Source: Mesorhabditis belari (lineage: Eukaryota; Nematoda; Chromadorea; Rhabditida; Rhabditidae). Taken from it: a stretch of 64,000 nucleotides of DNA. The notes beneath the pieces are model-generated. The model did not search any database. It was not told where the DNA came from and worked only from the letters and a program-made list of their open reading frames with translations. A program made the position numbers and the translations under genes. Shown in pieces: positions 1-11,361 of the stretch; the stretch's first letter is position 1; every line of letters begins with the position of its first letter. The stretch spans positions 186,001-250,000 of the forward strand of contig CAUEEP010000901.1 in NCBI GenBank assembly GCA_958450365.1. The letters are read 5' to 3'.

Positions 1-596
1 ACGCTAATGGTTTTGGATCAGGTATTGTTTAATCGTGAGTCTTCCATTGTTTGTTTTTGATTTGTGAAACAACTAATTGAACAGATTAAACCTTGTAAAT
101 AAATTTTTAAAACTTTAAACACCGTTTTTATAGGCCACCGCCACTGAGGGAGCCCCGATTTCTCGGTGTAGATCGTGGTGTCATTCACTCCGAATCCCAT
201 ACTTTCGACTCAATGCACCACTATTCAAGTAAGATCACTTGATTATTATTATGTCATTCTTGATCAATTGCTAACTTTAGAGATGTTATGTTGGATGCTT
301 CTGACGATGTCGAGATTGCACAAGTTTTGTGGGACTGCGAAGTTTATGGATACACGCATCGGTCGGTTTTTGCCTGTTTGGATATCTTTGGTAATGTAAC
401 GGTATAATAGTTAAATCGTTTTCATGAAATTTTTATATCTAACTTTTTTAGGAAAGATTTTGTCGAGTTGGCCGAACTGTTGAAGGCGATTGGAACGAAT
501 AAACACCGAAAGACGAGACTTGGAACGGGCCTTTCAACCGATTATGACGAGATACGATTGTCTAGGAAAGCATCAAAAGAATCGGTTAAAGAATGA
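1..596 (+). CDS. Calcium-independent phospholipase A2 (PNPLA9/PLA2G6-like), 3' end
   Basis: Partial gene entering from the left edge. Exons 1-21, 134-228, 281-361 and 452-596 join in phase (0, 2, 2) and stop at TGA 594-596. The product is the C-terminus of a group VI iPLA2, a patatin-fold lipase that releases the sn-2 fatty acid from phospholipids. Visible family landmarks are [14 protein letters not shown], then DVMLDASDD, then [13 protein letters not shown] followed by [10 protein letters not shown]; these match in order the C-terminal block of animal PLA2G6 proteins (RAWCE.., YFRLNP, LDEVSD, LWE.EVY...HR..F). The catalytic Ser/Asp dyad lies upstream, outside the window. The last donor (CG|gtcggt) is weak, but reading through it puts the family-conserved [10 protein letters not shown] out of frame. 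A basic tail of about 30 residues after the conserved block looks lineage-specific. Family assignment is secure; I cannot say which paralogue. Confidence 0.88.
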
Positions 597-1486
597 GCTT
601 TACTTTGTTTTTTTTAATATATGATATATGATTTACTGCTCTAGGAGAATTTTGAACGTTACTATTGAGGAGATAAAGTTATGTTTTAAAGGCTTTTTCA
701 GGTTACAAGATACAAATTGAAGGTCATAGAGACATTTCCGATGAAATTTCACCATGTAATTTTGCCTGAATTTTGAATTTTTAAGTCTATCTCCAATTTT
801 GTGGGCGTGGATTTTTGGTGGAAATCAAAAGCTGAAGTTACCTAATGGTTCTTAACAAAGTGTGCTCTGTTCATTTTGTAGAAAAATGCACCAAAAATGT
901 TTCTCGAGAGTCTCACGAATATTAGGTCCACGGGTTTTTTTGTGCGATTTCGAGGAGATTTTTGTGTGAACCCATTTTTAGATTGAATTATCATCAAATT
1001 CTGATAAAATTACCTAATCGAGCCTGGGATATTCACAATTGGGAACCCATGTCCATAAGGGGGTTTGAAATTTTCCAAATAATCCTTTTTTTCTTTTGTT
1101 TCAAATAGATTGGCTTCTTGACCTAGTTTAGTGCCAAATAGAAATCACAGATAGCTGGCATTTTTTTTGATTTTTGTAGGTATTCTCGATAAACTTTTAA
1201 ACGATAGAAAAATCGCGCTCATTTGAGTTTTGTTTTTTTTTGGGATTAGTGTGATTTAAATATATGAGTTCCGAAAATTTTTACCCAATTCCGCAAAATT
1301 TTCGAACAAATTTAGCAGAGAAATTCGCACAGACGATTAAATTGACACTTACGACTTGGGTTTTTTTTCCCCTCGATCGAATCACTTTTTTTTTTTTGCA
1401 AAAATAAAAATTTCTTCGTCTCTAGGGAGATTTTTCTCTCTTTTGCAAAAGCAAAATTTTGTTTTCTATTGAAATTGAGATTTTTC
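597..1486. other. Intergenic, no gene seen
   Basis: AT-rich sequence downstream of the phospholipase gene, with T-runs and no exon-like open frame bounded by splice signals. Contains the probable 3'UTR. Confidence 0.5.
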
Positions 1487-1950
1487 GGGAGTGGGACAAA
1501 TGCGACCTTTTTTTCCGCACCTTGCCCATTAGCGCACCTTTAAAACCTTTAACACCTTTAAAAAAAGCTCTAAAAAGCTAATATTAACCAATTTCTATTC
1601 CAAATCGTGTTTTTCTAGGTAATTTGAGGGTGTCGAATTCAAATTTTGACATAACAGAGCGTGTGGAACCAATTTGAAAGACAAAACGGCTAGATCAAAG
1701 TACAGAAAATTGTCGATTTTTCTCTTTGTATAACTCCGTCCGTTTGTTTCCACAGGCTCTGATATGTCAAAATTTCGATTCTACGCCCTAAAATTACCTA
1801 GAAAAACAACTTTTGGAATAGAAATTGGTTAATATTAGCTTTTTAGAGCTTTTTTAAAACGCGAAAAAAGGTGCGCTAATGGGCAAGGTGCGGAAAAAAA
1901 GGTGCGCAAATGTCCGGGTGCGCAAAAAAGGTCGCATTTGTCCCACTCCC
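1487..1950. repeat. Hairpin MITE, family A (GGGAGTGGGACAAATGCGACC ends), copy 1
   Basis: The left end GGGAGTGGGACAAATGCGAC is answered by its reverse complement at 1930-1950. Internal arms also pair: AATATTAACCAATTTCTATTCC near 1579 against GGAATAGAAATTGGTTAATATT near 1817. The whole unit is a long imperfect palindrome. There is no coding capacity. The same ends occur at 2548-2988, 17123-17913 and 32280-32640. The flanks share GAAATTGAGA (1471, 1970), a possible target-site duplication. Confidence 0.75.
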
Positions 1951-2127
1951 GTTCACTTAAATATGGAATGGAAATTGAGAGAATTAGGAGAAATATTTCA
2001 GCTACACCATTAAGCACCATCATTTTTTAGCTGCAAGAACCAAATGGCGACGTGTTCGTGTTCCGCACCCAGCCCATTAGCGAACCTTTTTTCGTCTTTC
2101 GTGTTTAATCAAAAAAGCAAAAAACAT

Positions 2128-2200
2128 TGCTCCCGGTGAGGCTCGAACTCACGACCTTCAGATTATGAGACTGACGCGCTGCCTACTGCGCTACGGAAGC
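2128..2200 (-). tRNA. tRNA-Met (CAT), elongator type
   Basis: On the minus strand the 73 bases begin GCTTCCGTAGCGCAGTAGGC and end in CGGGAGC plus discriminator A. The acceptor stem GCTTCCG/CGGGAGC pairs with one G-T. The A box (TAGCGCAGTAGG) and the B box (GTTCGAGCC) are intact. The anticodon loop CTCATAA gives anticodon CAT. The first acceptor pair and T arm fit elongator rather than initiator methionine tRNA. No intron. Confidence 0.93.
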
Positions 2201-2280
2201 ACGCCTTCTAGGGGGATCTGACAGGCTTTTTATCAGAGCCTGAGGCGAGTTTTACTTGAGATCAGTAAAACCGTTAAATA

Positions 2281-2437
2281 CAGTGGAACCTCTCTATAAC
2301 GTAACTCACGGGACGGCTATAGCTTACGTTATATAGAGTGCCGTTTTATATAGTTTAACGTCGGCCGGGACCGGTCACGCCTTACGTTATAGAGAGGTTT
2401 ACGTTATATCGAGGTTCGTTATAGAGAGGTTCGACTG
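2281..2437. repeat. pogo/Tigger-like MITE with TA target duplication
   Basis: Ends CAGTGGAACCTCTCTATAACG and CGTTATAGAGAGGTTCGACTG are inverted repeats flanked by TA (2279-2280 and 2438-2439). CAGT...CTCTCTATAACG ends with TA duplication are typical of pogo/Tigger elements. At 157 bp it is non-autonomous. A related element, interrupted by another insertion, lies at 57417-57901. Confidence 0.75.
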
Positions 2438-2547
2438 TACCTTCAATTTTTAGAAAAGAAAAGATATTCAATTGAATACATAAGTTAGTTACAATGAAGT
2501 GAAATCACTTTTTCGTTTATTAGCTCATTATTTCTTTACAAATAGTG

Positions 2548-2988
2548 GGGGGTGGGACAAATGCGACCTTTTTTTGCGCACCTTTTTTTCCGCATCCAGC
2601 CCATTAGCGAACCTTTTTTCGTCTTTTAAAAAAGCTCTAGCTAACATTAACCAATTTCTTTTCCAAAAGCTGTTTTTCTGGGTAATTTTAGGGTGTAGAA
2701 TCCAAATTTTGAAATATCAATTTGAAAGTTAAAACGCATAGGTTAAATTACAGAAAAATTGTCGATTTTCCTCTATGTATAACCCTGTGTTTTTGCTTCC
2801 ACAAGCTCTGATATGTCAAAATTTCGATTCTACGCCCTAAAATTACCTAGAAAAAGAACTTTTGGAATAGAAATTGGCTAATATTAGCTTTTAGAGCTTT
2901 TTTAAAGGTGCGCTAATGGGCAAGGTGCGGAAAAAAAGGTGCGCAAATGTCCGGGTGCGCAAAAAAAGGTCGCATTTGTCCCACTCCC
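2548..2988. repeat. Hairpin MITE, family A, copy 2
   Basis: Same family as 1487-1950: GGGTGGGACAAATGCGACC at the left and GGTCGCATTTGTCCCACTCCC at the right. The internal arm GGAATAGAAATTGG is shared with copy 1. Non-coding. Confidence 0.72.
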
Positions 2989-3419
2989 GATTTTTCTGCT
3001 TTGGTAGAAATCTTTGACACATTTAGCTTTTGAACAAACACAGTAAGCCGATTTTGGTAATGAATTTAATGAATCTTTTGCGGAAATTCTATTTTGAACC
3101 TTTTTTCGGCGATTTTCACCAAAATTTGATCGAAAACCAGAGAAAAACGAATGAACTAGACTTTTTACTCGCTTACACTTTGTACTCAAAGCTGGGAATG
3201 TGATTTAAACACTCAATTAACTCTTTCATAACAGTATTTATTCATTTGAGTGCACCAGATAGAATGTGTTTGCATTTTTGAGCGCAACACCTTTCTGAGC
3301 GTTTATTGGAGTTTATTACAGTCATTGACAAAAATGTATTCAAAATTTTCCTCTTCTTAGCTTTTCTCTTGAAATTTTGACGTAATAATATTGCCAATTA
3401 TTAGAGATATTCTTTACAA

Positions 3420-4540
3420 ATTCTTATTTAATAAAAAAAACAATTTCAGATTAGACGCTGCGTTTGAAGTTTTTTATAGAAAAACGAGTTTTTTACCTTT
3501 GCGATCCCAATATATCAAAAACTATTTACTCTACAGTTTTGATATGTCAAAAGTGTTTTGTAGAGCACGTCTAGATCTTCATTTTCACATATAACATATA
3601 ATACTTGTGCGCAAAACTCTAAATTGAGCGAGTTAATGACTTGGGGTAGGCTAGTTTTCGCCATTTTATTTGCGCAACACGCTCATTTGCGCAACTTGCC
3701 ATAACTTTCTTCTAAGTGGGCCAATCTTTATGATTTTGGTGTCATTTTGTTGCGCTTATTGAGATATACAAAGTGACACCAAAACGATAAAGATTGGCTG
3801 ACTTAGAAGAAAGTTATGGCGAGTTGCGCAAATGACCCAGTTGCGCAAAGAATTTGGCGCAAATTGGCCTACCCTCAAAATTCAGGTTACCTTTTTGCTA
3901 CCGTACCCCCGCAAATCTATTTTCTATTTGTTGCTCGCTCATTGTTCCTTATAAAAACAGGCGTAGGCTAGTTTTCGCCATTTTATTTGCGCAACACGCT
4001 CATTTGCGCAACTTGCCATAACTTTCTTCTAAGTCAGCCAATCTTTATGATTTTGGTGTCATTTAGTTGCGCTTATTGAGATATACAAAATGACACCAAA
4101 ATCATAAAGATTGGCTGACTTAGAAGAAAGTTATGGCGAGTTGCGCAAACGATCCAGTTGCGCAAATGACCCAGTTGCGCAAAGAATTTGGCGCAAAGTA
4201 GCCTACCCCAATGACTAACCAATTTCAAATAGCAGACCACATGAAAATCGAGCCTTTTACATTGAAATGAGTCGTTTTTCTTTGTGTTCACTTTTTGAAA
4301 GTCCTTAGCTCGCTCAATTTTAAGTCGTACCCAAAAGTGTTAGATTCGAAAATGAAGATCTAGATGTGCTCTACAAAACACTTTTACATATCAAAAGTGT
4401 AGGCAAAACGCTTTTTGATTTTTTGGGCTCGTAAAGGTAAAGAACTCGTTTTTCTAGATAAAATGGGGGATTTCAAATCTCATCAAATTTCAAACCCAGC
4501 GTCTAATCTGAAATTTTCTCTCTTTTGATAGAAAATTTTG
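3420..4540. repeat. Foldback element with two nested hairpin MITEs
   Basis: Outer arms at about 3430-3640 and 4210-4540 are inverted copies: AAGTGTTTTGTAGAGCAC near 3550 against GTGCTCTACAAAACACTT near 4367. Between them sit two tandem copies of a shorter palindrome (about 3645-3874 and 3961-4209) with ends GTAGGCTAGTTTTCGCCATT and TTGGCGCAAA..GCCTACCCC. AATGACT flanks the inner pair on both sides, which fits insertion of one element into the loop of another. No coding sequence. Confidence 0.65.
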
Positions 4541-4740
4541 CTCGTTCTTAAAGGCTCAAATCATCCCAAAATTACAGGGTTTTGGTGCTTGAAATCGGCA
4601 AAATACAGAAGTCAGTCTAATTGTTGGCTGTGAACAACCAAAAGTGGAGGTATTTGAAGAAAATTTCCACTTTCCATACTCCATAAGGAACTAAAATCAT
4701 TCATTTTCTTCATTTTCTTTCGAAAATTTTCCATTTTCAG

Positions 4741-7700
4741 TCAATTCGTCGTTTTTTACGTTATCCTGCTAATTTGTACAATTGTTCGGGAAAAACGAGA
4801 GACGAATGGCTGAGAACCGGCGAGAAATGGCCGATTGCCGGCCCTGTCTTCATGGGCATGGGGGCTGTGTTCTTGGTGAGTGAAGGAAAGATAAAAAGAA
4901 ACACGAGTAGTAAGCTCTAAAGAAGCTATAGAACAGTTCTACTGTCGCACTGTTTCACCCACACCTGCTACTTGTTAGGAAGAGCAGTCGGCTATTGTCA
5001 AGTTCTAGCAATGATGTACATGTAAAGTTTGAACTGACAAGGGAAGTACCCTAGCCGATCGCCAGCCGAAATAGAAGTTGTAGAATTGACTATGCTGATC
5101 ACAATGGTGCAAAAATCAACTGCCTATACGCCTGTAAACGCGAGATATCTGGCATAGAAGTTTGCGACATCGCACTTCAAAGCTGATGGCTTAAAGCTTA
5201 AAAGCTCGACTCTCTCGCGCGTCGCTGAAATGAGCTGTTGGCGCAGTGGATAAGAAGCTCGGATACAATGCCATTTTGCTTTTTGCTTGAGTCCGAGTCT
5301 TCACCTAGCAATTCTTGTTTGCTTTTTACTTTTAACGAAACTAAAAGTTTCGACTGATTGTGAATAAGGAAGTCCGTCGTAGAGTTGCTCCAAAGCTGTT
5401 GTATGCAAATTTTCTGCCAAGGCCAGCTCAGGTCAGCCTGCTGTTTCCGGAAAATTCCCGCGAGAAACTTGCTGACGAAGTATTCTCACGTATGTACAAT
5501 ACATAGTTTTCCCGCGGAATGTTCTCGAAATTTTCCACAGAGATCTTCCGGAAAGCTTTTCTGGCGGAATTCCCTGAATACTTTATAGGAGAAAATTTCG
5601 CTCTGCGGAATACATTGTCAGCAAATTTCCCCCGGGAAGCTTCTGGGAACAGAGTATTCCGCATACAGCCTCAAGTCATGCCAGACTTTTAGAACTTCTT
5701 AGTTGGACAAGCCGGCCCCTTTTATGGGTTGGGGATACAAAAAATGGTCGGGATTCAAGCCCGCGACCTCTCGCTTACCAGGCGAACGCTACAGAGAGTT
5801 ACATCGACATGTTACATCGATCACGTTACATCCAAAGAGTTACATCGACACGTATTCCATTGCCGTCATTGCCTTACTTCTTTGCTCTCTTAGTTCCCGG
5901 TTTTGGTCCTAGTAGGCTGGCTGAGATTTAAAAATGATTAAATGAAATGTAGGAAGTGGGGCAAACGGGAATCTCTTAAAGTATCATTGAACCAATAGAG
6001 TCCAAATGATTGTGAGTCCAGTGAAAACGATGATTTTCAGCTCCTCTACTTGCCCTCGATCTATGCCATTCTAAAGCTCAAACTTACAAGAAACATCTGC
6101 TATAAGGTAAAAGAAAAGCTATTTCTATTTATATAAACATTCTCTAGCTAATGTTATGCCTAATTTTTACTGATATTGCGAATTTGATGGCCAATTCGTT
6201 TGTTGGTGGATATTTGTTCCAAATCGGCGCCGTTTTCTGTTGGAATCCGGTTTTTATGTATCTTGAAGGGGTGTACAATAGTTGTAAGTGCTTAGAGAAG
6301 TTGAAAATCTTACGGAAATTTACAGTAATCTGGGGCATTGCTGCTTTTCTTTACGTGGTGCTGGCGGTGAATCGCTTTTTGGTGATTTTGGGACGACCGC
6401 GGCTGGTTCGCGGCTTTTCGGTGAGAGTTTTCGGGGGTAAAACCTTGAAAACTTGTATTTTCTATGTACTCAAACATTACGTAAACAGGGTTGTTTCAAG
6501 GGAAAATCTCAGAGTTAAGCCTAGCCTGGTCTACCGTCTTCCGGAAGATCAATGCTTGTATTTCAAAAGAAGCTAGGTTCTCTCAGACTAAAGCCAACCC
6601 TGACTTTTATTGACTTTTACTGACGTCTTAATTAATCCATCATAAGTACCAAAAAGAAAGATGGCTTTTTTTCCTTTCTCTTCCCCCTTATTTCCTCTTT
6701 CTCCTCCGAAGATCTAGCTCAGTGTTTCGAGCGGAAGACCCGGTAAGAGGAGAAAGCTCAGTGTTTAGAAAAGCTCAGTGTTTCGAGCGGAAGACCCGGT
6801 AAGCAGAAGGTCCAGGGTTCGATCCCTCTCCGGAGAAACCTTTTGCCAATTCCTTCACTTCTTTATACCCTCTAGAAATTGAGCTAGAAAGCTAGAAATT
6901 GAGCTATATTGAGCTAGAAAGAGTGCGGTTCTACCTCCAAGCAAGCACAAAGCTCATTCTCACAGACTTTCCAAGGAAATGCCATTGTAAAATAACATAG
7001 TTCTCTATATTGGTGAAGAATCAACTTTTAGCGCATTCGCATCTGGGTGTGGCTCTTTTTGGCCGTTATCTGGGGTCTCTCGATCAGTATTCTCACAAAA
7101 CCACTCTCTTATAACTCAAAAGCGATGATCGCCATCGTTTTTCCGTTTATCGAGGATATGAATAAGGTTTTTCACAAAAGAAAAAATCACTTTAAAACAA
7201 GTTTCCAGGAAAACTTATTGTACGTGAACAAAGCGCACACTTTCAACAATCTCCTCTTCGCGAATCTGATATTTTCGATTTACTCGGCCATCATTTTCAT
7301 TCTTCTTTACACGAGATCGAAAGGCGGAATCAAGATTTCGAGAGGGGAAATGAATGTGAGATTTTGGAAACTATTGGTAACTCAACCTTTCTGACATACA
7401 GAATTGAGTGCACCAGGAAGATGGGGTTTACACTTTTGCACACAAAGTAGTAAACAATGATCAAGTTAATTCAAATCAAACACTTTTCAATCGCAATCGA
7501 ACAGCTCAAAGGCAATCGGACATTTGATACGCGCCCCGCCCCTTTTCCCGTTGGCAATCTAACTTTGAGCTCAAAATTCTTGGTGTTGGGTTGTTCAATT
7601 TAAATATTCTTGATATCATTGGATGCACCAAGTCTTTCTCTGTCGATTGGTACAAAAACTATTTACATTGGACAGCTTAACACCAAGAAATTTGAGCAAG

Positions 7701-9815
7701 TTGGATTGCCCACGGGAAGAGGATCGAGGTGCGTCTCAAATGTTTGCATTTGCATCCGAATTTGCAAACCCTCTTTCTGGCACTCTTACTTTGGCGGGAG
7801 TTTTGTGGAACAAAATTGAGTGTACCAGAAAGAGTGTTTTTCCATTACATAGTACATTTTGAGTAGCTTAGCTTCTAAATACGGCTTGATTCCGGAAAAG
7901 AAAAATTGATGATCTAAAAGATCTAAAAATTTCCCTAGGCTCTTCTCCAAGCCGCAATGATCACCACTCCGGCGATTATCGGCGGATATTTCTATGCTTT
8001 AGTGCAATTGATAAAGACAACGAATCTTTTCTTGGGAATGGTTGGGCAAGTGATGTGGATTGTGTTTACAGGTTGGACTGGATAATACAGAGTGGTCACC
8101 CGCATAAATCTTTTTGACTCGATCTTCATAGATGAAATAAATAAAAATTTCTTTAAAGATCCTTAATTACACACTCTTATTAAGTCAAATTTAAAAGATT
8201 TAAGTCCTATGCCGTTTCTGTAAGTGAGAGGAGTTGAGGCTGAAGCTTAGGCTTAGACTTAGGCTTAGGCTTAGGCTTAGGCGAGCCTATGTCTGCCCCT
8301 ATACCTATGCCCCCTAAGCTTAAGCCTAAGCCTAGGCCTAAGCCTAAACCTAAGCTTAAGTCTAAGCCTAAGCCTAAGCATAAGCCTAAGCATAAGCCTA
8401 AGCATAAGCATAAGCCTAAGCCTAAGCCAGTTCAGCCAAACCCTCTAACCATATGGATAGCTGTAACTTTGTGCGTTTTGCCGATTAGCGGTTTTTGAAA
8501 ACAGTTTCTGAACGTACATTTTTAGGCTTTTCTTTTTGCACCTACCACATATTGTAACTCGTATTGTAACTCGCGGGTAACTTGGGAAGGCTCCCTGGTA
8601 AGACCGATGCTCTTTCTTTGCACAAACGCGCGTCGTTCTCAGCGCACAGATTTTGAATAAAATAATATATTTTTGAAAGTGTATAGCTAAATTTGAACTT
8701 ATCTTTTGTGTAAGACCATTTTTCCCATCAGAAATTTTTTTGCTAAAACCGATTCTTCTAGAGCTTTTTTTTTTTGTTTAAAATCACAATTTTCCCATCG
8801 AAAATAGTAGAGTTTTATTTTGGTCTGTAAAAATTGTGATTTTGTAGATAAAACGCGAAAACATTATTCTTCTAATAGGAAAAAGTTCAAATATTTTCGA
8901 TATTCAAAAACGTCAGAACGAAGCGCGTTTGTGCAAAAAGAGCTGCAGAGTAGAGGGGTTGAGCGAGCTGCTTCTTTCAACTCCTAGAACTTACCGAAAC
9001 GGCATAGGACCTAAATCTTTTGGATCTTTCTAGAAATCTTTCAGGTTTTCAATTATGGTGGATTGATTTGAATGGATAGTTAGAGGAAAGGTTACCCCAA
9101 AGGTCAAAAGAAGCCTGGCCTAGGCCTTGCCTGGTCTGGCTTAAAGATCCTAGACACGGTTGGAACAGCCCTAGATGCTTACTATAATATCAATCATATG
9201 CATATATAATATCAGCAGCAAACTTACAGTACTCTAATCAATTCAAAACACGTTCAAAACTGAAATTGTGATTTTGTAGATAAAACGCGAAAACATTGTT
9301 CTAATAGAAAAAAGTTTAAATATTTTCGATATTCAAAAATGTGAGAACGAAACGCGTTTGTGCAAAAAGAGCAGCCGTTTAGAGGGGTTGACTTCTTTCA
9401 ACTGCTTCTTTCAACTCCTAGAATTTACCGAAACGGCATAGGACCTAAATCTTTTGGATTTGAGTTACTAAGAGTGTGTAATTAACGATTTTTAAAAGTA
9501 TTTTTATTTAGTCCATCTGAATGTTCTGAATATTCCATCTGTCTTAAGCCTTATCTTAAGGCTTTTCATTCCAAAGGGTAGCCGTTAAAAATCTTTAGAA
9601 ATAAGATTTTTTTCAAAAACAAACTGTGCTCAGGCATGAGCTCGATCATCTACCTAACTCTCAATCACAGTGTTCGGAGTTTTTATTTTGGGAGACGGCA
9701 AGAGATCTACGGTCAATGTGAGATTGAAGCGTCGAACAAGGATCTCCGAACGAAAGTCATCCAAGCACCAAACACTTTTCTCACTTCAATACAAAATGCG
9801 CTCAATTCGAGATGA
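4741..9815 (+). CDS. Serpentine chemoreceptor, Srt class (7TM GPCR)
   Basis: Candidate chemosensory GPCR of the nematode-specific Srt family, expected in sensory-neuron membranes. Exons: 4741-4875, 6041-6106, 6148-6283, 6326-6420, 7032-7166, 7209-7355, 7939-8071, 9634-9815. All junction phases agree, giving 342 residues plus stop (TGA 9813-9815), the usual Srt size. Family hallmarks in order are N-terminal LYNCSGKTRDEW, TM1-TM2 with LLYLPSIYAI, IGAVFCWNP, LAVNRFLVI after TM3, ITKP-like SILTKPLSYNS in TM4, AHTFNN, LLYTRSK, and C-terminal IYLTLNHSVRSF. A short first exon carrying the start codon was not found; 4741 follows a good TTTTCAG acceptor. The 42-nt intron 7167-7208 is in frame without a stop, so retention is possible. 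Introns 1, 6 and 7 are swollen by repeats. Confidence 0.85.
5745..5792 (-). repeat. tRNA-Thr-like fragment
   Basis: In intron 1 of the Srt gene. The minus strand reads TTCGC CTGGTAA GCGAG, a paired anticodon arm with GGT, then a T arm CGGG CTTGAAT CCCG. The D arm and acceptor stem are absent, so this is a tRNA fragment or tRNA-derived repeat rather than a functional gene. Confidence 0.35.
6660..6842 (+). repeat. tRNA-derived SINE-like repeat, copy 1
   Basis: A pyrimidine-rich leader (CTTTCTCTTCCCCCTTATTTCC) runs into a tRNA-like body with an A box (TAGCTCAGTG) and a B box (GGTTCGATCCC). A partial body is duplicated (about 6713 and 6773). Related copies are at 22822-23180 (minus), 42810-42975 and 44655-44830. 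Confidence 0.6.
7579..7687. repeat. Short MITE (CTTGGTGTTGGG ends) in Srt intron
   Basis: Ends CTTGGTGTTGGGTTGTTCAA and its imperfect inverse ending in TTAACACCAAG, about 109 bp. Three near-identical copies lie in an intron of the 180-aa TIL gene (38228-38732). Confidence 0.65.
8163..9485. repeat. Foldback element carrying telomere-type repeats
   Basis: Terminal arms of about 80 bp: TTAATTACACACTCTTA at 8163 against TAAGAGTGTGTAATTAA ending at 9485, continuing through CCTATGCCGTTTC / GAAACGGCATAGG. Inside, TTAGGC-type hexamers (about 8240-8283) are followed head-to-head by GCCTAA-type hexamers (about 8310-8427). A block at about 8828-9008 is repeated at about 9240-9435. It fills intron 7 of the Srt gene. 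The Pro/Lys-rich frame across the hexamers is a repeat artefact. Confidence 0.7.
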
Positions 9816-11361
9816 ATAAACTTACATTTACATAGCTTTCTCAGGACTTGAGTTACTAAAGTGTTTGGTAAAATGGGCATAGTAAAGTGAAAAGGTGTAC
9901 TGTAATTGTTGCTTCGAATCATTTTGATGAGTTTTGCCTTTTTTTAGTATGAACTTGTCGACGAAAAAAGATTTATTGCCAAGAAGAGAGACTAACATTT
10001 ACCCTGAGAATCGGATGAGAATCAAATGAGAAAACTGAGGATCAGATGAGATTTGAGGAGAGATTTGTTTGGAGATGACATTTTAATCGATTTCCCTTCA
10101 CTGTGCCCAAGGTGGCAGAATGATTGGTTCCTGGGCTCTTTCATCTTCCGAATCATCGCCGTTTGACTGGCAAGAATCACTGGAATCATAAAATTTCAAA
10201 CTTTTACGAAGTTTTCATAGTTTAAAACAAGAGCAAACTTTAACACATTTACGGCGACGGTATTTTGGACGTAGAGCCAAGTAACCGTTAACTGTTTTAC
10301 TGATAATTTGGTGAGATAAAGTAAACTCTTATAGTCATTCGATAGCCCTAAATCTCCACTTGAAAACTAGTATAAAGTTACCAAGAACTTTCTAGAAAAT
10401 AATTAAAAGTTTTTAAAAAATTGAGTTGATATTAAAAATCATCAAAAATCGTCATTATCGTCGTCTTGAATGTGTTAAGGTCGGTTTTCAATTGATTGAT
10501 TAATTCGATTGATTGATTGATTGATTGATGGTCGGTGGATTGATTTGAATGGATAGTTAGAGGAAAGGTTACCCGAAAGGTCACTTTTTCAGGCTTGGTC
10601 TCTGGGTCTGCCAGAAGCCGCCTGGTCTAGGCCTTGCCTGGTCTGGCTTAAAGACCCTAGACACGATTGGAACAGCCCTAGATGCTTACTATAATATCAA
10701 TCATATGCATATACAATATCAGCAGTACTCTAATCAATTCAAAACACGTTCAAAACTCAAAACAAAACAAAACTCACGTTTCTTGTCGAGAGAAAATCTT
10801 CGAGTCAGCGTCATGTTGAATGGCCATTGTAAAAGTGATAATAGCAAATCGAGAGTTGACACAAAATTCTCATGAAAACTCAAGCCTTATAAGGGACACA
10901 TTTATTTTTCCTTTCCACATAGTTATAGTCATAGATCTTCATTATTCAAGGCTATTTTTATTACATTCAGTATGCGAAAAAGAGGCTTTTGTAATCTTAT
11001 TACTAATTCTTTTGCCTCAACCAATTTATTTATGCATTCTTTGGGGAACTTTGAGCCATGTGACTCATTATTTAGAAGGGAAAGGAAAGGAAAGATATAA
11101 ACTGATAAGACCAATTTTTTTCCCTTGCTTTGCGAGAGATCTGATGAGACAATTCTTCTTGATATTGATAGGAACGAAAAGAACTTTTTGACCTAATGAA
11201 CAAACTTGGATTTCAACTTTACTGTTGGATTTGACATTGATTCGGCTTGACTGACATTGATTCGGCTCGACAAAACCTTGACATTGATTCGGCTTGACTT
11301 GCAAAATCGTCAAGCCAAGTCAAGCCTTATAAAGAACACATTTATTTTTCCTTTCCACATA
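9816..11361. other. Intergenic with a duplicated block and short tandem repeats
   Basis: 10547-10745 repeats most of 9058-9245 (shared GATAGTTAGAGGAAAGGTTACC and CATATGCATATA). 11222-11297 has four partial copies of TTGACATTGATTCGGCT. A GATT run lies at 10490-10530. A weak minus-strand gene candidate is listed separately. Confidence 0.5.
10020..10827 (-). CDS. Possible small minus-strand gene, model unresolved
   Basis: Minus-strand ATG at 10827 opens MAIQHDADSKIFSRQE and meets a strong GTGAG donor at 10777. A second exon at 10299-10253 (after TTATCAG) continues in phase with KTVNGYLALRPKYRR. A third open segment from 10180 after ATTCCAG contains a persuasive acidic reading (CQSNGDDSEDERAQEP.. 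ending PPWAQ stop near 10102), but it is out of phase with exon 2. The in-phase reading is less protein-like. No family is recognised. It may be a real small gene with one wrongly placed splice site, or chance. Confidence 0.25.

Noticed and set aside
5225..5310. Functional tRNA in Srt intron 1
   Set aside because: Has an A-box-like GTTGGCGCAGTGGATAAG and a weak B box, but the acceptor and anticodon arms do not pair; at most a tRNA-derived relic.
6151..6576. 141-aa plus-strand ORF as a gene of its own
   Set aside because: It is Srt exon 3 read through its intron into exon 4 and beyond.
8289..8498. Pro/Lys-rich ORF
   Set aside because: Translation of (GCCTAA)n telomere-type repeats.
11068..11313. 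Minus-strand ORF with NQCQ repeats
   Set aside because: Derived from a short tandem repeat (TTGACATTGATTCGGCT).
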